Positions 43,601-51,971 are shown, counted from the stretch's first letter. The stretch is DNA of 64,000 nt from Chloroflexota bacterium (GCA_029782365.1 JAKOUW010000233.1:41545-105544); one strand, 5' to 3'. A program made the numbers and translations. The notes: generated by a model not told the origin, from the letters alone.

Positions 43601-46568
43601 CAATGGGCTCAGCATATTTGTCTTCCCGCAGGGCGACCCGCGCTTTGTCCAGGACAGCGCCCGCCTGGTGATTCTCGACTCCTATCTGCAGACGATCAGC
43701 GCGTTGAACAACCTGCTGACCCAATCCGCTCTGTTGGGCGTGCAGTCGATCAGCGCCGCCTCCGCTTCGACCTCCACTGTGCAGTTGATCCCTCCCTTAC
43801 CCAGCGATGCTCAATTGGTGGCAGAGCGCGCCAAGCTCAATCTGTTGATTCTGGATGAATGGGTTTCGTATTACACCAACCTCAAGAAGCTGGTGCAGAC
43901 AGCCGAAAAATCGGGTCTGACCGCCCTTGTGCAGCGCAGTCTGCCGCGCCTGCCCGCCGCGGCAGCCCTCAATGATCCGAATGTGAACACCTTCAAATAT
44001 ATCCAGGCCGGCGGGCTGCTCACCACCGCCGCCCCTTACACGGCCTTCAACCTGCTCGTGCAGGTGGACCGGCAGGAAAGAGACCTGGTCACCGTGACAG
44101 GCGATGACGCCCAGGCCGGCGCCGAGCGCATCCAGGCTTTCCAAAACCTGCAAGACACCCAGACGAATCTGGACAGCGCACTCACCAATCTGCTGACCTG
44201 GCTGCAGAGCGGCAACGATAAAGTCTTTCAGCAGACGCTCTCCAGCGGCAGTTCATCGGCTCTGCCGGTCGATGTCCAAAAATACGTTGCCTCGCTGGCC
44301 ACCGCCCAGTACAACTTGAAGCGCTACAACGATGCGAAGGATTTGGAGACGAAAGTGCAGGCCGCCCAGGATCGCGTGACCGCCGCTCAGGCGCGCGTCG
44401 ATGCCGCCCAGGCCCAGGCGGATTCCATCCAACAGGCCTCTCAACAGGCGCAGGGCGATGCGGCGGAACGCCAGGCCCTGGAAGACGAGGTGGCGCAGGC
44501 CAACCTGGCCGTCAGCTCAGCCAAGACCGCACCCGAACAGCAGGCCGCCCAGGCGCGCCTGGCGGCTGCCCAATCCAATCTGCTGAATTCCCTGGTGAAG
44601 CAGTACACCAGCCTGCAGAGCAACATGGATGGCGTGCTGGTGCGCGAGCCGGTGCTCTCGGACCTGGGACCACGCCTGAACGTCGCCGTGGATCGCGCTA
44701 CCGAAGCCGCATTCTCAGCGGTGCGGCGTTACAGCGTCGAACGCTGGATCGGCCCCTGGCTCGATTTTATCCTGGGAACGCGCACCCCGCGCCAGACGCC
44801 CCAGGAAGCCATCCGCCCGGCGGCCCTGCTGGCGGCCCAGGTGGCGCTCAAGACCAAGGCCGATTCTGACGTGGATATCGCCCAGTTGGAGCTGAAAACC
44901 ACCCTGGAAAAGCAAAATGCGCTGGCCAACAGCGGCAGCAACGCTGCCCTGCGCCAGCGCATCATTGACCAGATCAACGCCTACCTGGAATCGCTCAACA
45001 AAGATGTCAACAGCGCTCAAAAGAAATTGGACGACGCACTGGCGGCCCAGCAGGGCGACCAGGGAGAATCGAAGATCCCGCTGGTGCTGGCCGAAGCGCT
45101 GTCGCAAACCGTGGCCGACCAGGTGACCAATGAGACCATCCGCCTAACGCCGTATGCCAATACACGCTACCTGCTCTCCTCTTCAGCGACGCTGGTCAGC
45201 CAGGCCAAGGCGGATGTGCGCGGCCAGATCGCCAGCGCTCTCGAAGCCGCCCGCCGGCCGCTGCGCGTCCAACTGTATTACCAGACCGCTTTCCTGCTCC
45301 AACGCCTGGACCGCGAGCTGGCCTCCAACGGCCTTAAGCCGCAGGAGCGGCAGATCAAGATCACCCTGCGCGCTCAACTGGCTGCCTCCAACACCGCCCT
45401 GCTGCGCCTGCTGAACGCCCAGAATGTCCTGCTCAAGCCCTCCAACGGGCTGAACACGCTGGTCGGGCAGGTGGCAGACGCTTCGCAGTCGGCGGCCTCT
45501 GTCGATGCGCTGTTGAAGACTTTTGAAGATGCCCTGGGTAAAGCCAACCAGACGCTGAAGGTGTACATCGCCTACGCCCAGGGCGCCGGCCTGTTTGGCA
45601 GCACCGGGCGCAGTTCTGCCAGCGGCACGGCCTCGGCTGGCGCCAGCAGTTCGACCAACAGCAGTTCTTCTGCCGCCGCGGCGAGCGGCGCAGCATCTGC
45701 CGGCGCGACAGGCCAGAGCGCAGGCGCGGCGGGAGGCGCCGTTTCGAACGGCGGCGCCGCGCCTGGAACAACCTCTGGCGCAACGGCTGGCAGCGCAACG
45801 GCTGGCAGCGCAACGGCTGACAGCGGCGGCGGGGTGACAGGCGGCGCGGGCGCGCCGACCGCCACGCCCACCCCTCTGCTGACCGGCGTGGCGCAAACTG
45901 GCGTGCCGACGGCCTCTGCCGGGCAGAGTGTCACCTCCACCCAGACCACCCCGCTCAGCCCCTCGCTGGGCACGGCGGCGGCCATCGAGCCGCTCAACCT
46001 GTGGGTCGGGCTGATGGTCGATGCCGACGGCCACATGATGCTGGCGGCGCGCGCCGCCAGCGGGACCTGGACCTGGCAGAAAGACGAAAAGCCCATGCCT
46101 GTACTGCAGTGGGTGCATTACGCCATCGTGCTGCGCTACGACGCCCGCACCGGCGAGATCACCGACTACCAGCTCTACCGCAACGGCAGCCCGGTCAAGG
46201 GTGACGTGTCGGGCGAAACGCCCAGCCTGGCGGTGGACGCCCTGGCCTGCCCGGCCGGTTTCTACATCGGCGGGCTGTGCGACACCAGCGGGCGCTACTT
46301 CTTTGCCGGGCGCATCGACGAAGTGCGCGTCTGGAACCGGGCGCTGACCCTCAACGAGATTGAGGCCTGGCGCAAGCTGCCCGGCATCAGCTATGACGAG
46401 GTGGCTTACTGGCCCTTTGACGACGGCCCCGGCCGTTCGGGCGGCGCCTGCCCGCCCGGCCAGACCTGCGACATGGGCCTGACGGGCGATTACAATTTGA
46501 TTGTCACCGGCCCGGCCTGGCTGGACGCCGAAGCCGGTTTGACCAGCAGCGCCGCGAGCCGCCCATGA
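40632..46568 (+). CDS. Giant membrane-anchored CIS-operon protein: Ig-like, LamG, long helical insert
   Basis: 1978 residues. Residues 1-136 are an Ig-like beta-domain. One transmembrane helix follows (about 142-164), ending in RPRP. About 170-400 hold DUF11-like sandwiches. A LamG/concanavalin-like domain lies at about 423-600. A second LamG starts at about 655 (ALRFNGISDSLAVPG, MAGWMMVDAIPSQ) but breaks off near 735; its second half resumes at about 1785 (LWVGLMVDADGHMM, WVHYAIVLRYDARTG, GRIDEVRVWNRALTLNEIEAW). The roughly 1050 residues between are mostly helical Ala/Gln/Leu-rich segments with coiled-coil character, then about 110 low-complexity Ser/Gly/Ala/Thr residues. No family covers the whole. 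It sits where the fibre and tape-measure genes would be. A membrane tether, receptor binder or tape measure are the candidates. Confidence 0.7.
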   Translation: MTGTESEFKFILIPEPRQAQVNLSQGNFVDITITAQNRSGRPVRVQAITAPLGMTSAIEIEPLPVEIWENWLQIRSDQPEWEFAANGVRQYTVRISLPSDARQGVYRFRLMISGVENPDEEFAESDPITFTVVGPEVNIQPFVISAAVILALIILGVIAAALLIRPRPSLKTELQAPPGAVQGQPAAYTLKIQNTGQQPAENVTADYRLPDSVAAANAFVRGETVRHCDASARLIHCDLGVLAANGQVEVSFQAIPGPKAQSLSNTRVMTVTAQMSGATSVMPVKPVNTQQSTPVSAAPGPFVVALNASTLTPVFEEDYTYQVLAWSAITTSQQMSFTFRLPVGMRYVNPLPAQCSHVREDYFTLECATPLSPAARNEDITTINLRASATAAGAASASLQAETNLSRVGGQPAARTLQTQVVNTALFFDGVQAWAQLGYSKAPKTFTVEMWVHPYSSDDGQSFIGLHREEPEAVRNLFLAGYWSGSLQVNVNGEYHNLETPKRTDRYHLAVVVQAINPNQSKVTVYVNGVEQDWQEPEDPSVCDRCKIFDSVMPGGDNPLPWVIGQDWDMGSQGKKTSDFLHGTLAEVQIWEAARSKDQIQESFQVRPQGNEPGLAAYYRLEPLTPDSDTLVSRVASAPAGKSMGAKWTEAEPLYGTALRFNGISDSLAVPGLQLQNMQADANGQVEVTMAGWMMVDAIPSQQEWVLGSTVPTVGTLGLAAGASPETIAFETPSATDQAELAASRSELLAAQQAAIDLGVDTTQISASRYNARQRLILALYYLVNDSTATASPDIAAITNLLKFPVTLQSVEATTAELGSLSKAAGVTQDISTTVSALQTNLAHINQYTLELNSLGSPQAGAAATTAVAAPGATAPLTSAEQGAALLKSLLENAQKELKKLDDAANSGSLSPAEVNSPNAGTIAPARLDEYRQTIAPISSQIQSLLTVLLANQAPNQPDLQAASQKVGAFQTSLLGREQALRAELANLNINGLSIFVFPQGDPRFVQDSARLVILDSYLQTISALNNLLTQSALLGVQSISAASASTSTVQLIPPLPSDAQLVAERAKLNLLILDEWVSYYTNLKKLVQTAEKSGLTALVQRSLPRLPAAAALNDPNVNTFKYIQAGGLLTTAAPYTAFNLLVQVDRQERDLVTVTGDDAQAGAERIQAFQNLQDTQTNLDSALTNLLTWLQSGNDKVFQQTLSSGSSSALPVDVQKYVASLATAQYNLKRYNDAKDLETKVQAAQDRVTAAQARVDAAQAQADSIQQASQQAQGDAAERQALEDEVAQANLAVSSAKTAPEQQAAQARLAAAQSNLLNSLVKQYTSLQSNMDGVLVREPVLSDLGPRLNVAVDRATEAAFSAVRRYSVERWIGPWLDFILGTRTPRQTPQEAIRPAALLAAQVALKTKADSDVDIAQLELKTTLEKQNALANSGSNAALRQRIIDQINAYLESLNKDVNSAQKKLDDALAAQQGDQGESKIPLVLAEALSQTVADQVTNETIRLTPYANTRYLLSSSATLVSQAKADVRGQIASALEAARRPLRVQLYYQTAFLLQRLDRELASNGLKPQERQIKITLRAQLAASNTALLRLLNAQNVLLKPSNGLNTLVGQVADASQSAASVDALLKTFEDALGKANQTLKVYIAYAQGAGLFGSTGRSSASGTASAGASSSTNSSSSAAAASGAASAGATGQSAGAAGGAVSNGGAAPGTTSGATAGSATAGSATADSGGGVTGGAGAPTATPTPLLTGVAQTGVPTASAGQSVTSTQTTPLSPSLGTAAAIEPLNLWVGLMVDADGHMMLAARAASGTWTWQKDEKPMPVLQWVHYAIVLRYDARTGEITDYQLYRNGSPVKGDVSGETPSLAVDALACPAGFYIGGLCDTSGRYFFAGRIDEVRVWNRALTLNEIEAWRKLPGISYDEVAYWPFDDGPGRSGGACPPGQTCDMGLTGDYNLIVTGPAWLDAEAGLTSSAASRP
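45780..45824 (+). repeat. Three tandem 15-bp repeats
   Basis: Unit GCAACGGCTGGCAGC, third copy with one change, encoding repeats of A-T-A-G-S in the low-complexity linker of the giant protein. Copy number may vary between strains by slippage. Confidence 0.85.
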
Positions 46569-47083
46569 AACCCAGGACGTTGGTGGTGATCGTCGCTCTG
46601 CTCAGCCTGTGCAGTTGTGCGCTGTTGGCCTACGGCGGCCTGGACGAGCGCAGTTTCAAGGGACGGTTCAACCCGGCTGCGCCGTCTTTCGATCAGCTCC
46701 GGCGCATGTTCACCGCCCGGCTCAAGACCAGCGAGATGCGCATGCTGACCGGCTCCCAGGACTGCATTTTGAGCTCGGCGCACCTGGATGTGCTTGAAAA
46801 CGGAGCCTGCGCCTATGCCATCCAGCCTGACGCCAACAACAGCCGCCAGCTCAGCCTGGTGTTGGGCGGCGACGGCGCCGCCATCGACTTGAAGCTCACC
46901 CAGCCCAATGCCCTGTCCATTGAGCAGACATTGAAAACCGGCGAGCGCATCGACCTGGATATCTACCGCAGCAGTTCCAGCAGTTCACCTGTTTTGAGCG
47001 TGCAGAACTGCCAGGTGGATAAACCGGCCAATAATCCTGACCCCAACCGGCTGTTTTTCTGCAGCCTGGAGATCAAGAATTGA
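46565..47083 (+). CDS. Small membrane-anchored or lipoprotein of the CIS operon
   Basis: 172 residues, ATG overlapping the giant gene's stop by 4 nt. An N-terminal hydrophobic segment (about 5-24, LVVIVALLSLCSCALLAY) contains Cys16 and Cys18 but not a canonical lipobox, so it may be a lipoprotein or a simple anchor. The mature part is soluble, beta-rich, with Cys residues around QDCILSS, NGACAYA, QNCQVD and FFCSLE that could form disulfides, consistent with an extracytoplasmic place. No family recognised. Confidence 0.65.
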   Translation: MKPRTLVVIVALLSLCSCALLAYGGLDERSFKGRFNPAAPSFDQLRRMFTARLKTSEMRMLTGSQDCILSSAHLDVLENGACAYAIQPDANNSRQLSLVLGGDGAAIDLKLTQPNALSIEQTLKTGERIDLDIYRSSSSSSPVLSVQNCQVDKPANNPDPNRLFFCSLEIKN

Positions 47084-47110
47084 ACTGCCCGGCAGGCTTG
47101 AGATGACACG

Positions 47111-48382
47111 ATGACCAGCCAATCTCTCTCTTCCTCCTCTTTGCGCATGGCGCGCGCCCGCTTCGACGTCGCCGAATGGGTCAAAGTGCTGTGCCTGCTG
47201 GCTGGCGTGGCTGCCACGCCGCTTTTGGCCGGCTTGCCCTGGCCCTGGCTGAGCGGGCGCTATTGGGCAGTCGGCCTGACTGCTGGTGCGCTGGCGACGG
47301 GCCTGGGCGTTTACTACGGCGTGCGCGCTTTTATAAAGGCGCGCGCCTTGGCCAGGGCGGCCAATCCAGATAAGGTGTTGGGCGCAGCGCGCCTGGAGCA
47401 GTATGTCGTCAAAGTGTACACCCGCCCCGCGGCAGCCCAGGCCGCCGCCGCGCCTGGCTCGCTGGCCGCTGAGCTGGCCGAGCTGAAAGCCCGCCTGACG
47501 AAGTTCGGCCTTTCGCAGAAAGAGTATGACGCCGAGAAAAAAGCCCTGCTGGCCAGCGCCAGCGCCGTGCAGTATGTCCTGCCGCAGGACAATATTTACC
47601 GCCAGGCCATGGTGCTGGTGTGCATCGGCGTTTTTATCCTGCTGCCGGCCTGCGCAGCCCTGCTCATGCAGATTCTGGAAGTGGAGAACGCCCCCCTGGT
47701 GACCGCCTACCTGGAGAGCCCGGCGCTGGCTATTTGGATCACCTTTGAGATTATTCGTTTCTTATCTTTTTGGCGGCGGCGCGGGCACGGCATGGCGGTC
47801 ACCCTGGCGCTGGCGCGCAGCGGGGCGCAGATCCTGGCCGCCTGGATGATCTGGAATTACCTGGGCCAGGCGTACGGCTCGGCCTGGGCCGCCTGGCAGT
47901 TCTGGCTGGCGGCCGCCCTGGCGGTGTTCGGCGCGCTGGCCAGCGATTTTATCCGCTCCGGGGATGACGCCATGGCGTCCGTTTCTGCCCGTCCGGCGCC
48001 TGCCGGATCAGAATCGGGCGCATTTGTCATTTCTCAGACTGCCGATCAGAAGTATGTGTTTCATTTGCAAGACAGCTCTGGCATGCTCCTGCTGACCAGC
48101 GGCGCTTATGCCAGCCTGGTCGGCTGTCAGGGCGGGGTGCGCTCCGCCCAGACCAACGCCGCCCTGGCCGAACGCTACGCCATCAACCAACTGCCGGCGG
48201 GTGGTTATGCATTTGCCCTCAAGGCGGCGAACGAGCGCGTGCTGGCCAACAGCCCGCTGTTCACCAGCCGGTCGGAGTGCGAGTCCGGCATTGTCACCGC
48301 CCGCGCCCTCGCTCCCTCGGCGGCTGTTCGCCTGCCTGCCAGGCCAACCAGCCGCCGGGCGCGGCGAGAAAGGATGAGCTGA
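47111..48382 (+). CDS. CIS-operon membrane protein A: SHOCT-like helix and tandem YegP (DUF1508) domain
   Basis: 423 residues. Two membrane helices (about 20-68) are followed by a cytosolic loop with a SHOCT-like hairpin (LAELKARLTKFGLSQKEYDAEKKALL, about 118-145). Four further hydrophobic segments lie at about 165-285. The C-terminal 120 residues carry two YegP-type repeats (FVISQTADQKYVFHLQDSSG, then YAFALKAANERVLANSPLF). YegP/DUF1508 domains have unknown function. The membrane part from VFILLPACAALL (about 174) is homologous to that of the gene at 51072 (protein A'). It follows the small anchored protein by 27 nt. Confidence 0.75.
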   Translation: MTSQSLSSSSLRMARARFDVAEWVKVLCLLAGVAATPLLAGLPWPWLSGRYWAVGLTAGALATGLGVYYGVRAFIKARALARAANPDKVLGAARLEQYVVKVYTRPAAAQAAAAPGSLAAELAELKARLTKFGLSQKEYDAEKKALLASASAVQYVLPQDNIYRQAMVLVCIGVFILLPACAALLMQILEVENAPLVTAYLESPALAIWITFEIIRFLSFWRRRGHGMAVTLALARSGAQILAAWMIWNYLGQAYGSAWAAWQFWLAAALAVFGALASDFIRSGDDAMASVSARPAPAGSESGAFVISQTADQKYVFHLQDSSGMLLLTSGAYASLVGCQGGVRSAQTNAALAERYAINQLPAGGYAFALKAANERVLANSPLFTSRSECESGIVTARALAPSAAVRLPARPTSRRARRERMS

Positions 48383-48385
48383 GGT

Positions 48386-49588
48386 ATGTTTGCTGCAGGC
48401 CTGACATTATTCATCGTTGGTCTGGTAGGAAGCGCGGCCTGGGCACTCCTGCGCTGGCTGTTTGGCGTTACGCTCAGCGGAAAAACCCAGGCTGTGCGCT
48501 TTCGTTGGGCGGTGTGGCCGCCGGCGTTGGGTTTCCTCTGCTTTTCAACAGGCATCTCCCTGCTCGTGGTTCAAGGCTCGGGTTACGCAGTATTGTATGC
48601 GCTCCTCGTAGCTGTTCTTTTCTTCGGTTTTTTGTTCGCCTATGTTTCCTCTCTGCACAGGGTGCGCACGGGCACCTCGAATCATGAGGAGAATAAATAC
48701 TGGAACAGTGACAAAGCCTTTGGCGGCAGTGTTTTTGGCGATGCGGCCGTGACAATTGCCCTGCTGTCCGGCGCCGGCGCGTACCAGCTTTCTCGCCTGG
48801 CGCCAAACTGGTTCTGGTTGGGCCAGTTTGGCGTTTACCTGGCTTTGCTGGTCGGCGTATCGCAAGCCTTGCGCGCCTTGATGGGCGCGTATGGTAAGGT
48901 CGAGACCGATATGAAGTTCGACCACTGGTTCGCCTTCGGCAACCTGGCAATCGCTTACCTGACCCTGCTTGCCTTGATGGCGCCGGTCAAGAACAGCGAG
49001 GCGATCAGCCGCAATTGGGTCTACACCGGCCTGCAGATCGGAGCGTTGGGCATTGTAGGGGTGGGCGGCCTGATCTTAATCGTCATTTTCTATTACTACT
49101 TTAGCGCCTCGCGCCAGTCGGTTGACCGAGATGCCTGGTTGTATTGGGCGAAATTGGTCCTCACCCTGCTGACCATCGGCGCCCTGATCGGCTTTCGCCT
49201 GTTGCCTGGCGAGGCCCCCGACTACCTGCCGGCGATCCTGGGAGTCTGCGCTTTGTTGATATGGGAATGCATGGAATTCTTTAGCCTTGGGTATAACGTG
49301 GCTGAATATGGCGACAGCGGAGACCAGGTCGCCGCCCGCAAATTGCTGCGCGGCTCCCTGATCCTGGTTGGCAATATTTTTATGATGGCGCTGATGATCT
49401 GGGTGGCGCCAGCGCCGCCGACCGTTTTCATCGGCGGGCATTGGATATTGTTCTGCGCCGGCATCACTCTTCCATCGATCGCTGTCCTGATCGGCATCGA
49501 CATCGGCATAAAAAGCCTGGCTGATAAGCATGTGACGGTTGTACAGGATGTTGAAATGATGCACATGCCCGGCGGGGGAGGCCATTGA
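48386..49588 (+). CDS. CIS-operon polytopic membrane protein B
   Basis: 400 residues with about nine hydrophobic segments, including about 5-27, 42-62, 68-90, 120-138, 143-168, 180-205, 215-240, 255-275 and 310-375. The start follows protein A by 3 nt. Residues about 111-165 share a striking pattern with the next gene: FGGSVFGDAAVTIALLSG, GAGAY then LS, NWFWLGQFGVYLALLVG. No enzymatic motif or transporter signature is recognised. Together with its paralogue it could form a membrane platform or channel for the injection system; this is inference from co-transcription. Confidence 0.7.
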   Translation: MFAAGLTLFIVGLVGSAAWALLRWLFGVTLSGKTQAVRFRWAVWPPALGFLCFSTGISLLVVQGSGYAVLYALLVAVLFFGFLFAYVSSLHRVRTGTSNHEENKYWNSDKAFGGSVFGDAAVTIALLSGAGAYQLSRLAPNWFWLGQFGVYLALLVGVSQALRALMGAYGKVETDMKFDHWFAFGNLAIAYLTLLALMAPVKNSEAISRNWVYTGLQIGALGIVGVGGLILIVIFYYYFSASRQSVDRDAWLYWAKLVLTLLTIGALIGFRLLPGEAPDYLPAILGVCALLIWECMEFFSLGYNVAEYGDSGDQVAARKLLRGSLILVGNIFMMALMIWVAPAPPTVFIGGHWILFCAGITLPSIAVLIGIDIGIKSLADKHVTVVQDVEMMHMPGGGGH

Positions 49589-51093
49589 TGACCGATTTGC
49601 AAATTGGCGCTGTGACCTGCGCCTCCATCGGGGGCGCCTTGCTCATTTTGTTCTTTATTATTTTCTTCATGCGCCGCGCCTGCCGGTTGCAGGCGCCAGG
49701 CTGGCAGGTTATCATGATATTGAGCCTGGCGCTGAGCATCATGCTCTCCATCATTGCTTCTTCCATCGGTGTGCGCTACAGCTTGTTTTTCCTGTTCGCT
49801 TATGGCTTTCTGCTCCTGCTCCTGGTTAGCTTCTACGTTTATTCGTTGTACTGGTCGGCTCAGGATAATCCGCCGCAGGGCTGGCTGCGTGAGCTGTGGA
49901 ATGCCCAAAAATCCTTCGGCGGCGGGACCTTCGGAGATTTCGCCAACGGCATCGGCCTGCTGGGCGGCGTGGGCGCCTATAAACTCAGCAAGGCGGATGA
50001 TTCCTGGTTCTGGGTGGGTCTGTTCGGTGTCTTCCTGGCTTCACTGGTCGCCATGTCGCTGGCCTTGCGTTCCAACCTGGAATCCAAGGCAGGCGGCGTC
50101 CACCGCACCAAGGCCCGCTGGCTGCGCTGGTATGCGCTTTTCAATTTCATGATCAGCGGCTTCACGCTGATCGCCATCACCAGCCCGATTCTCACGCCGG
50201 GGGCGGCCAACCCCGATAATTTCGAGCTGGTGACGAACCTGCCCCTCAAGTTATGCCTGGGCGCCTGGCTGCTGGCCATGATCTTCAACCTGCGCTATCT
50301 TGGCTTTGCCTTCGAAGACGCAGAACTGCCGAACCTGCGCTACACCTGGGACGAACGGCTCCCCTATATCCTCATGACGGTCATGCTGTTTGGCATGATT
50401 GCCTCTCAAATCGTCAATTTATTTCGAAAGCCATACCCAGATGTAATGCCGGGCGTGTTCGGATTTTTGGCCCTCCTTTCCTGGTCCGGATTGGAGCTTG
50501 TGACATTGTTTGAGATCTATCGTGATTATTTCAAGCGCTGGCGCGGCGTTGTGATCTTTCTCGGCGCCATTCCGATGATGTTTCTCACCCTGTGGGTGGC
50601 CATTTCTGCGCCGAGCGATTTTGAAGAGGTTCACTGGTTTTTGTTCAGCGAGGCATTCGTGCTGATCGGCATGGGCGTGTGTTTGGGGTTGTTCGTGAGT
50701 GCGGTCAATGTGGCCATCGCCCATGCGCAGGAGGTTGCCCAAAATGGCAATCCTTGCAGTCCGCCGCAAATCCAGGCGCATGGCGCGGCGCAAATCGGGT
50801 CGCAGTTTGAGGCCACGAGCGTCTCCTTGAAGGCGCGCCGGTCGAGTTCCGAGGCCAGCACCGCCTCCCAGTTCGAGGATTCCTCTGTTCGCATTGGCCG
50901 CCGGCGGCTGTCCAGCTCTGATTCGGGGATCATGGCTGAGGTCGAAAACCCAGGCGGGCAGCCCAACCGATCACAGCCAACCATCTCTGGGGAAGGTTCT
51001 GGTCCCAAGCCGCCGGTGAAGGGTAAATCAAGCCTGGTCATCGAATCGGACTCCGAAGACGATGATGGCTCATGGGAAGACGTACCGCTGTGA
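49585..51093 (+). CDS. CIS-operon polytopic membrane protein B' (paralogue of B) with acidic tail
   Basis: 502 residues; the ATG overlaps the stop of B (ATGA). About nine membrane segments in the first 390 residues. From residue 111 it carries the same motif as B at the same position (FGGGTFGDFANGIGLLGG, GVGAY, WFWVGLFGVFLASLV). Unlike B, it has a soluble C-terminal tail of about 110 residues, Ser/Pro-rich and ending in a very acidic SDSEDDDGSWEDVPL. The tail could recruit a basic partner or be a phosphorylation target; nothing known. The 3' end overlaps the next gene by 22 nt. Confidence 0.7.
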   Translation: MMTDLQIGAVTCASIGGALLILFFIIFFMRRACRLQAPGWQVIMILSLALSIMLSIIASSIGVRYSLFFLFAYGFLLLLLVSFYVYSLYWSAQDNPPQGWLRELWNAQKSFGGGTFGDFANGIGLLGGVGAYKLSKADDSWFWVGLFGVFLASLVAMSLALRSNLESKAGGVHRTKARWLRWYALFNFMISGFTLIAITSPILTPGAANPDNFELVTNLPLKLCLGAWLLAMIFNLRYLGFAFEDAELPNLRYTWDERLPYILMTVMLFGMIASQIVNLFRKPYPDVMPGVFGFLALLSWSGLELVTLFEIYRDYFKRWRGVVIFLGAIPMMFLTLWVAISAPSDFEEVHWFLFSEAFVLIGMGVCLGLFVSAVNVAIAHAQEVAQNGNPCSPPQIQAHGAAQIGSQFEATSVSLKARRSSSEASTASQFEDSSVRIGRRRLSSSDSGIMAEVENPGGQPNRSQPTISGEGSGPKPPVKGKSSLVIESDSEDDDGSWEDVPL

Positions 51094-51971
51094 GCACGAC
51101 CGGTTTGCCTGCCGCCCCCTCCCTCGACCGCCTGCGCTACAACGACCCGGCTGACCGCCTGGAAACGCTGGGCAGTGAGCTGGTCAAGATCCTCACCATC
51201 CTGCTGGGCATCGGTCTGCCTGCCCTGCTGCGCGGCCGCTGGGCCGGGCTGTGGCTGGTCGGCGCGGCGGCTGGTTTGCTCGGCATCGTTTTCGGTCTGT
51301 TTTTTCTGCTGCGCCGCGCCCGCCGCCAACTGGCGGCGCTGGATTCTGCTCAGCCGCCAGCGGTCGATTCCCCGTCAGCAGGGCAGGAGAAAACCCCCGA
51401 TCAGCCAGGAGCAGCGCAAGCGGTCGGCTCTGCGCCCAACCCCCAGCCAGACACAAACCCGCCGGCCAAACCGGCCGGTTGGACGGCGCGCTTCGCTCAG
51501 GCCTGGCAGCGGCTGGTTGGCTGGATGGGCGTGCAGTTCGCCGCCCTGCGCCGCCTGTTGAATGCCTTACTGCACCCCTCCCATCCGCTGACCGCCCTGC
51601 CGGCGGTGGTCGTGCTGACCGGCGTATTCATTTTTGTCCCGGCCGTTTCCGCCGCCCTGTTCAAACAGCTCAATGTATCCAATTTTGACCTGATCGAGAT
51701 TTACTTCTCTTCGCCGGCGGTTTTGGTGTGGATCATCGGCGAACTGGTGTACGTCTTCCCCAGGCTGGTGGCGCGCCCCAAGCACTTCTCTGCAGTGGCA
51801 GGCATTGTGCGCAGTGTTTTGCAGGTGCTGGCCGCCCTGCTGTTATGGATCTTCCTGGGTTTGTCCATCGGGCGGGCAGCGCTGGCGCTCCTGCTCTGGC
51901 TGTCGATCGGCCTGGCGCTGGCCGGTTTGCTGTGCGGCATGGCAGCCGACGCCAGCGAGCGCGGTGGGTAA
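51072..51971 (+). CDS. CIS-operon membrane protein A' (paralogue of A, no YegP domain)
   Basis: 299 residues. Two N-terminal membrane helices (about 32-80), a Pro/Gln-rich cytosolic loop (about 90-140), then four membrane segments at about 180-292. From about 184 it aligns with protein A: VFIFVPAVSAALFKQLNVSN, then YFSSPAVLVWIIGEL, and a later RSVLQVLAALLLWIFLG. It lacks the SHOCT-like and YegP parts of A. The start overlaps B' by 22 nt; the end overlaps the next start by 8 nt. Confidence 0.7.
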   Translation: MGRRTAVSTTGLPAAPSLDRLRYNDPADRLETLGSELVKILTILLGIGLPALLRGRWAGLWLVGAAAGLLGIVFGLFFLLRRARRQLAALDSAQPPAVDSPSAGQEKTPDQPGAAQAVGSAPNPQPDTNPPAKPAGWTARFAQAWQRLVGWMGVQFAALRRLLNALLHPSHPLTALPAVVVLTGVFIFVPAVSAALFKQLNVSNFDLIEIYFSSPAVLVWIIGELVYVFPRLVARPKHFSAVAGIVRSVLQVLAALLLWIFLGLSIGRAALALLLWLSIGLALAGLLCGMAADASERGG

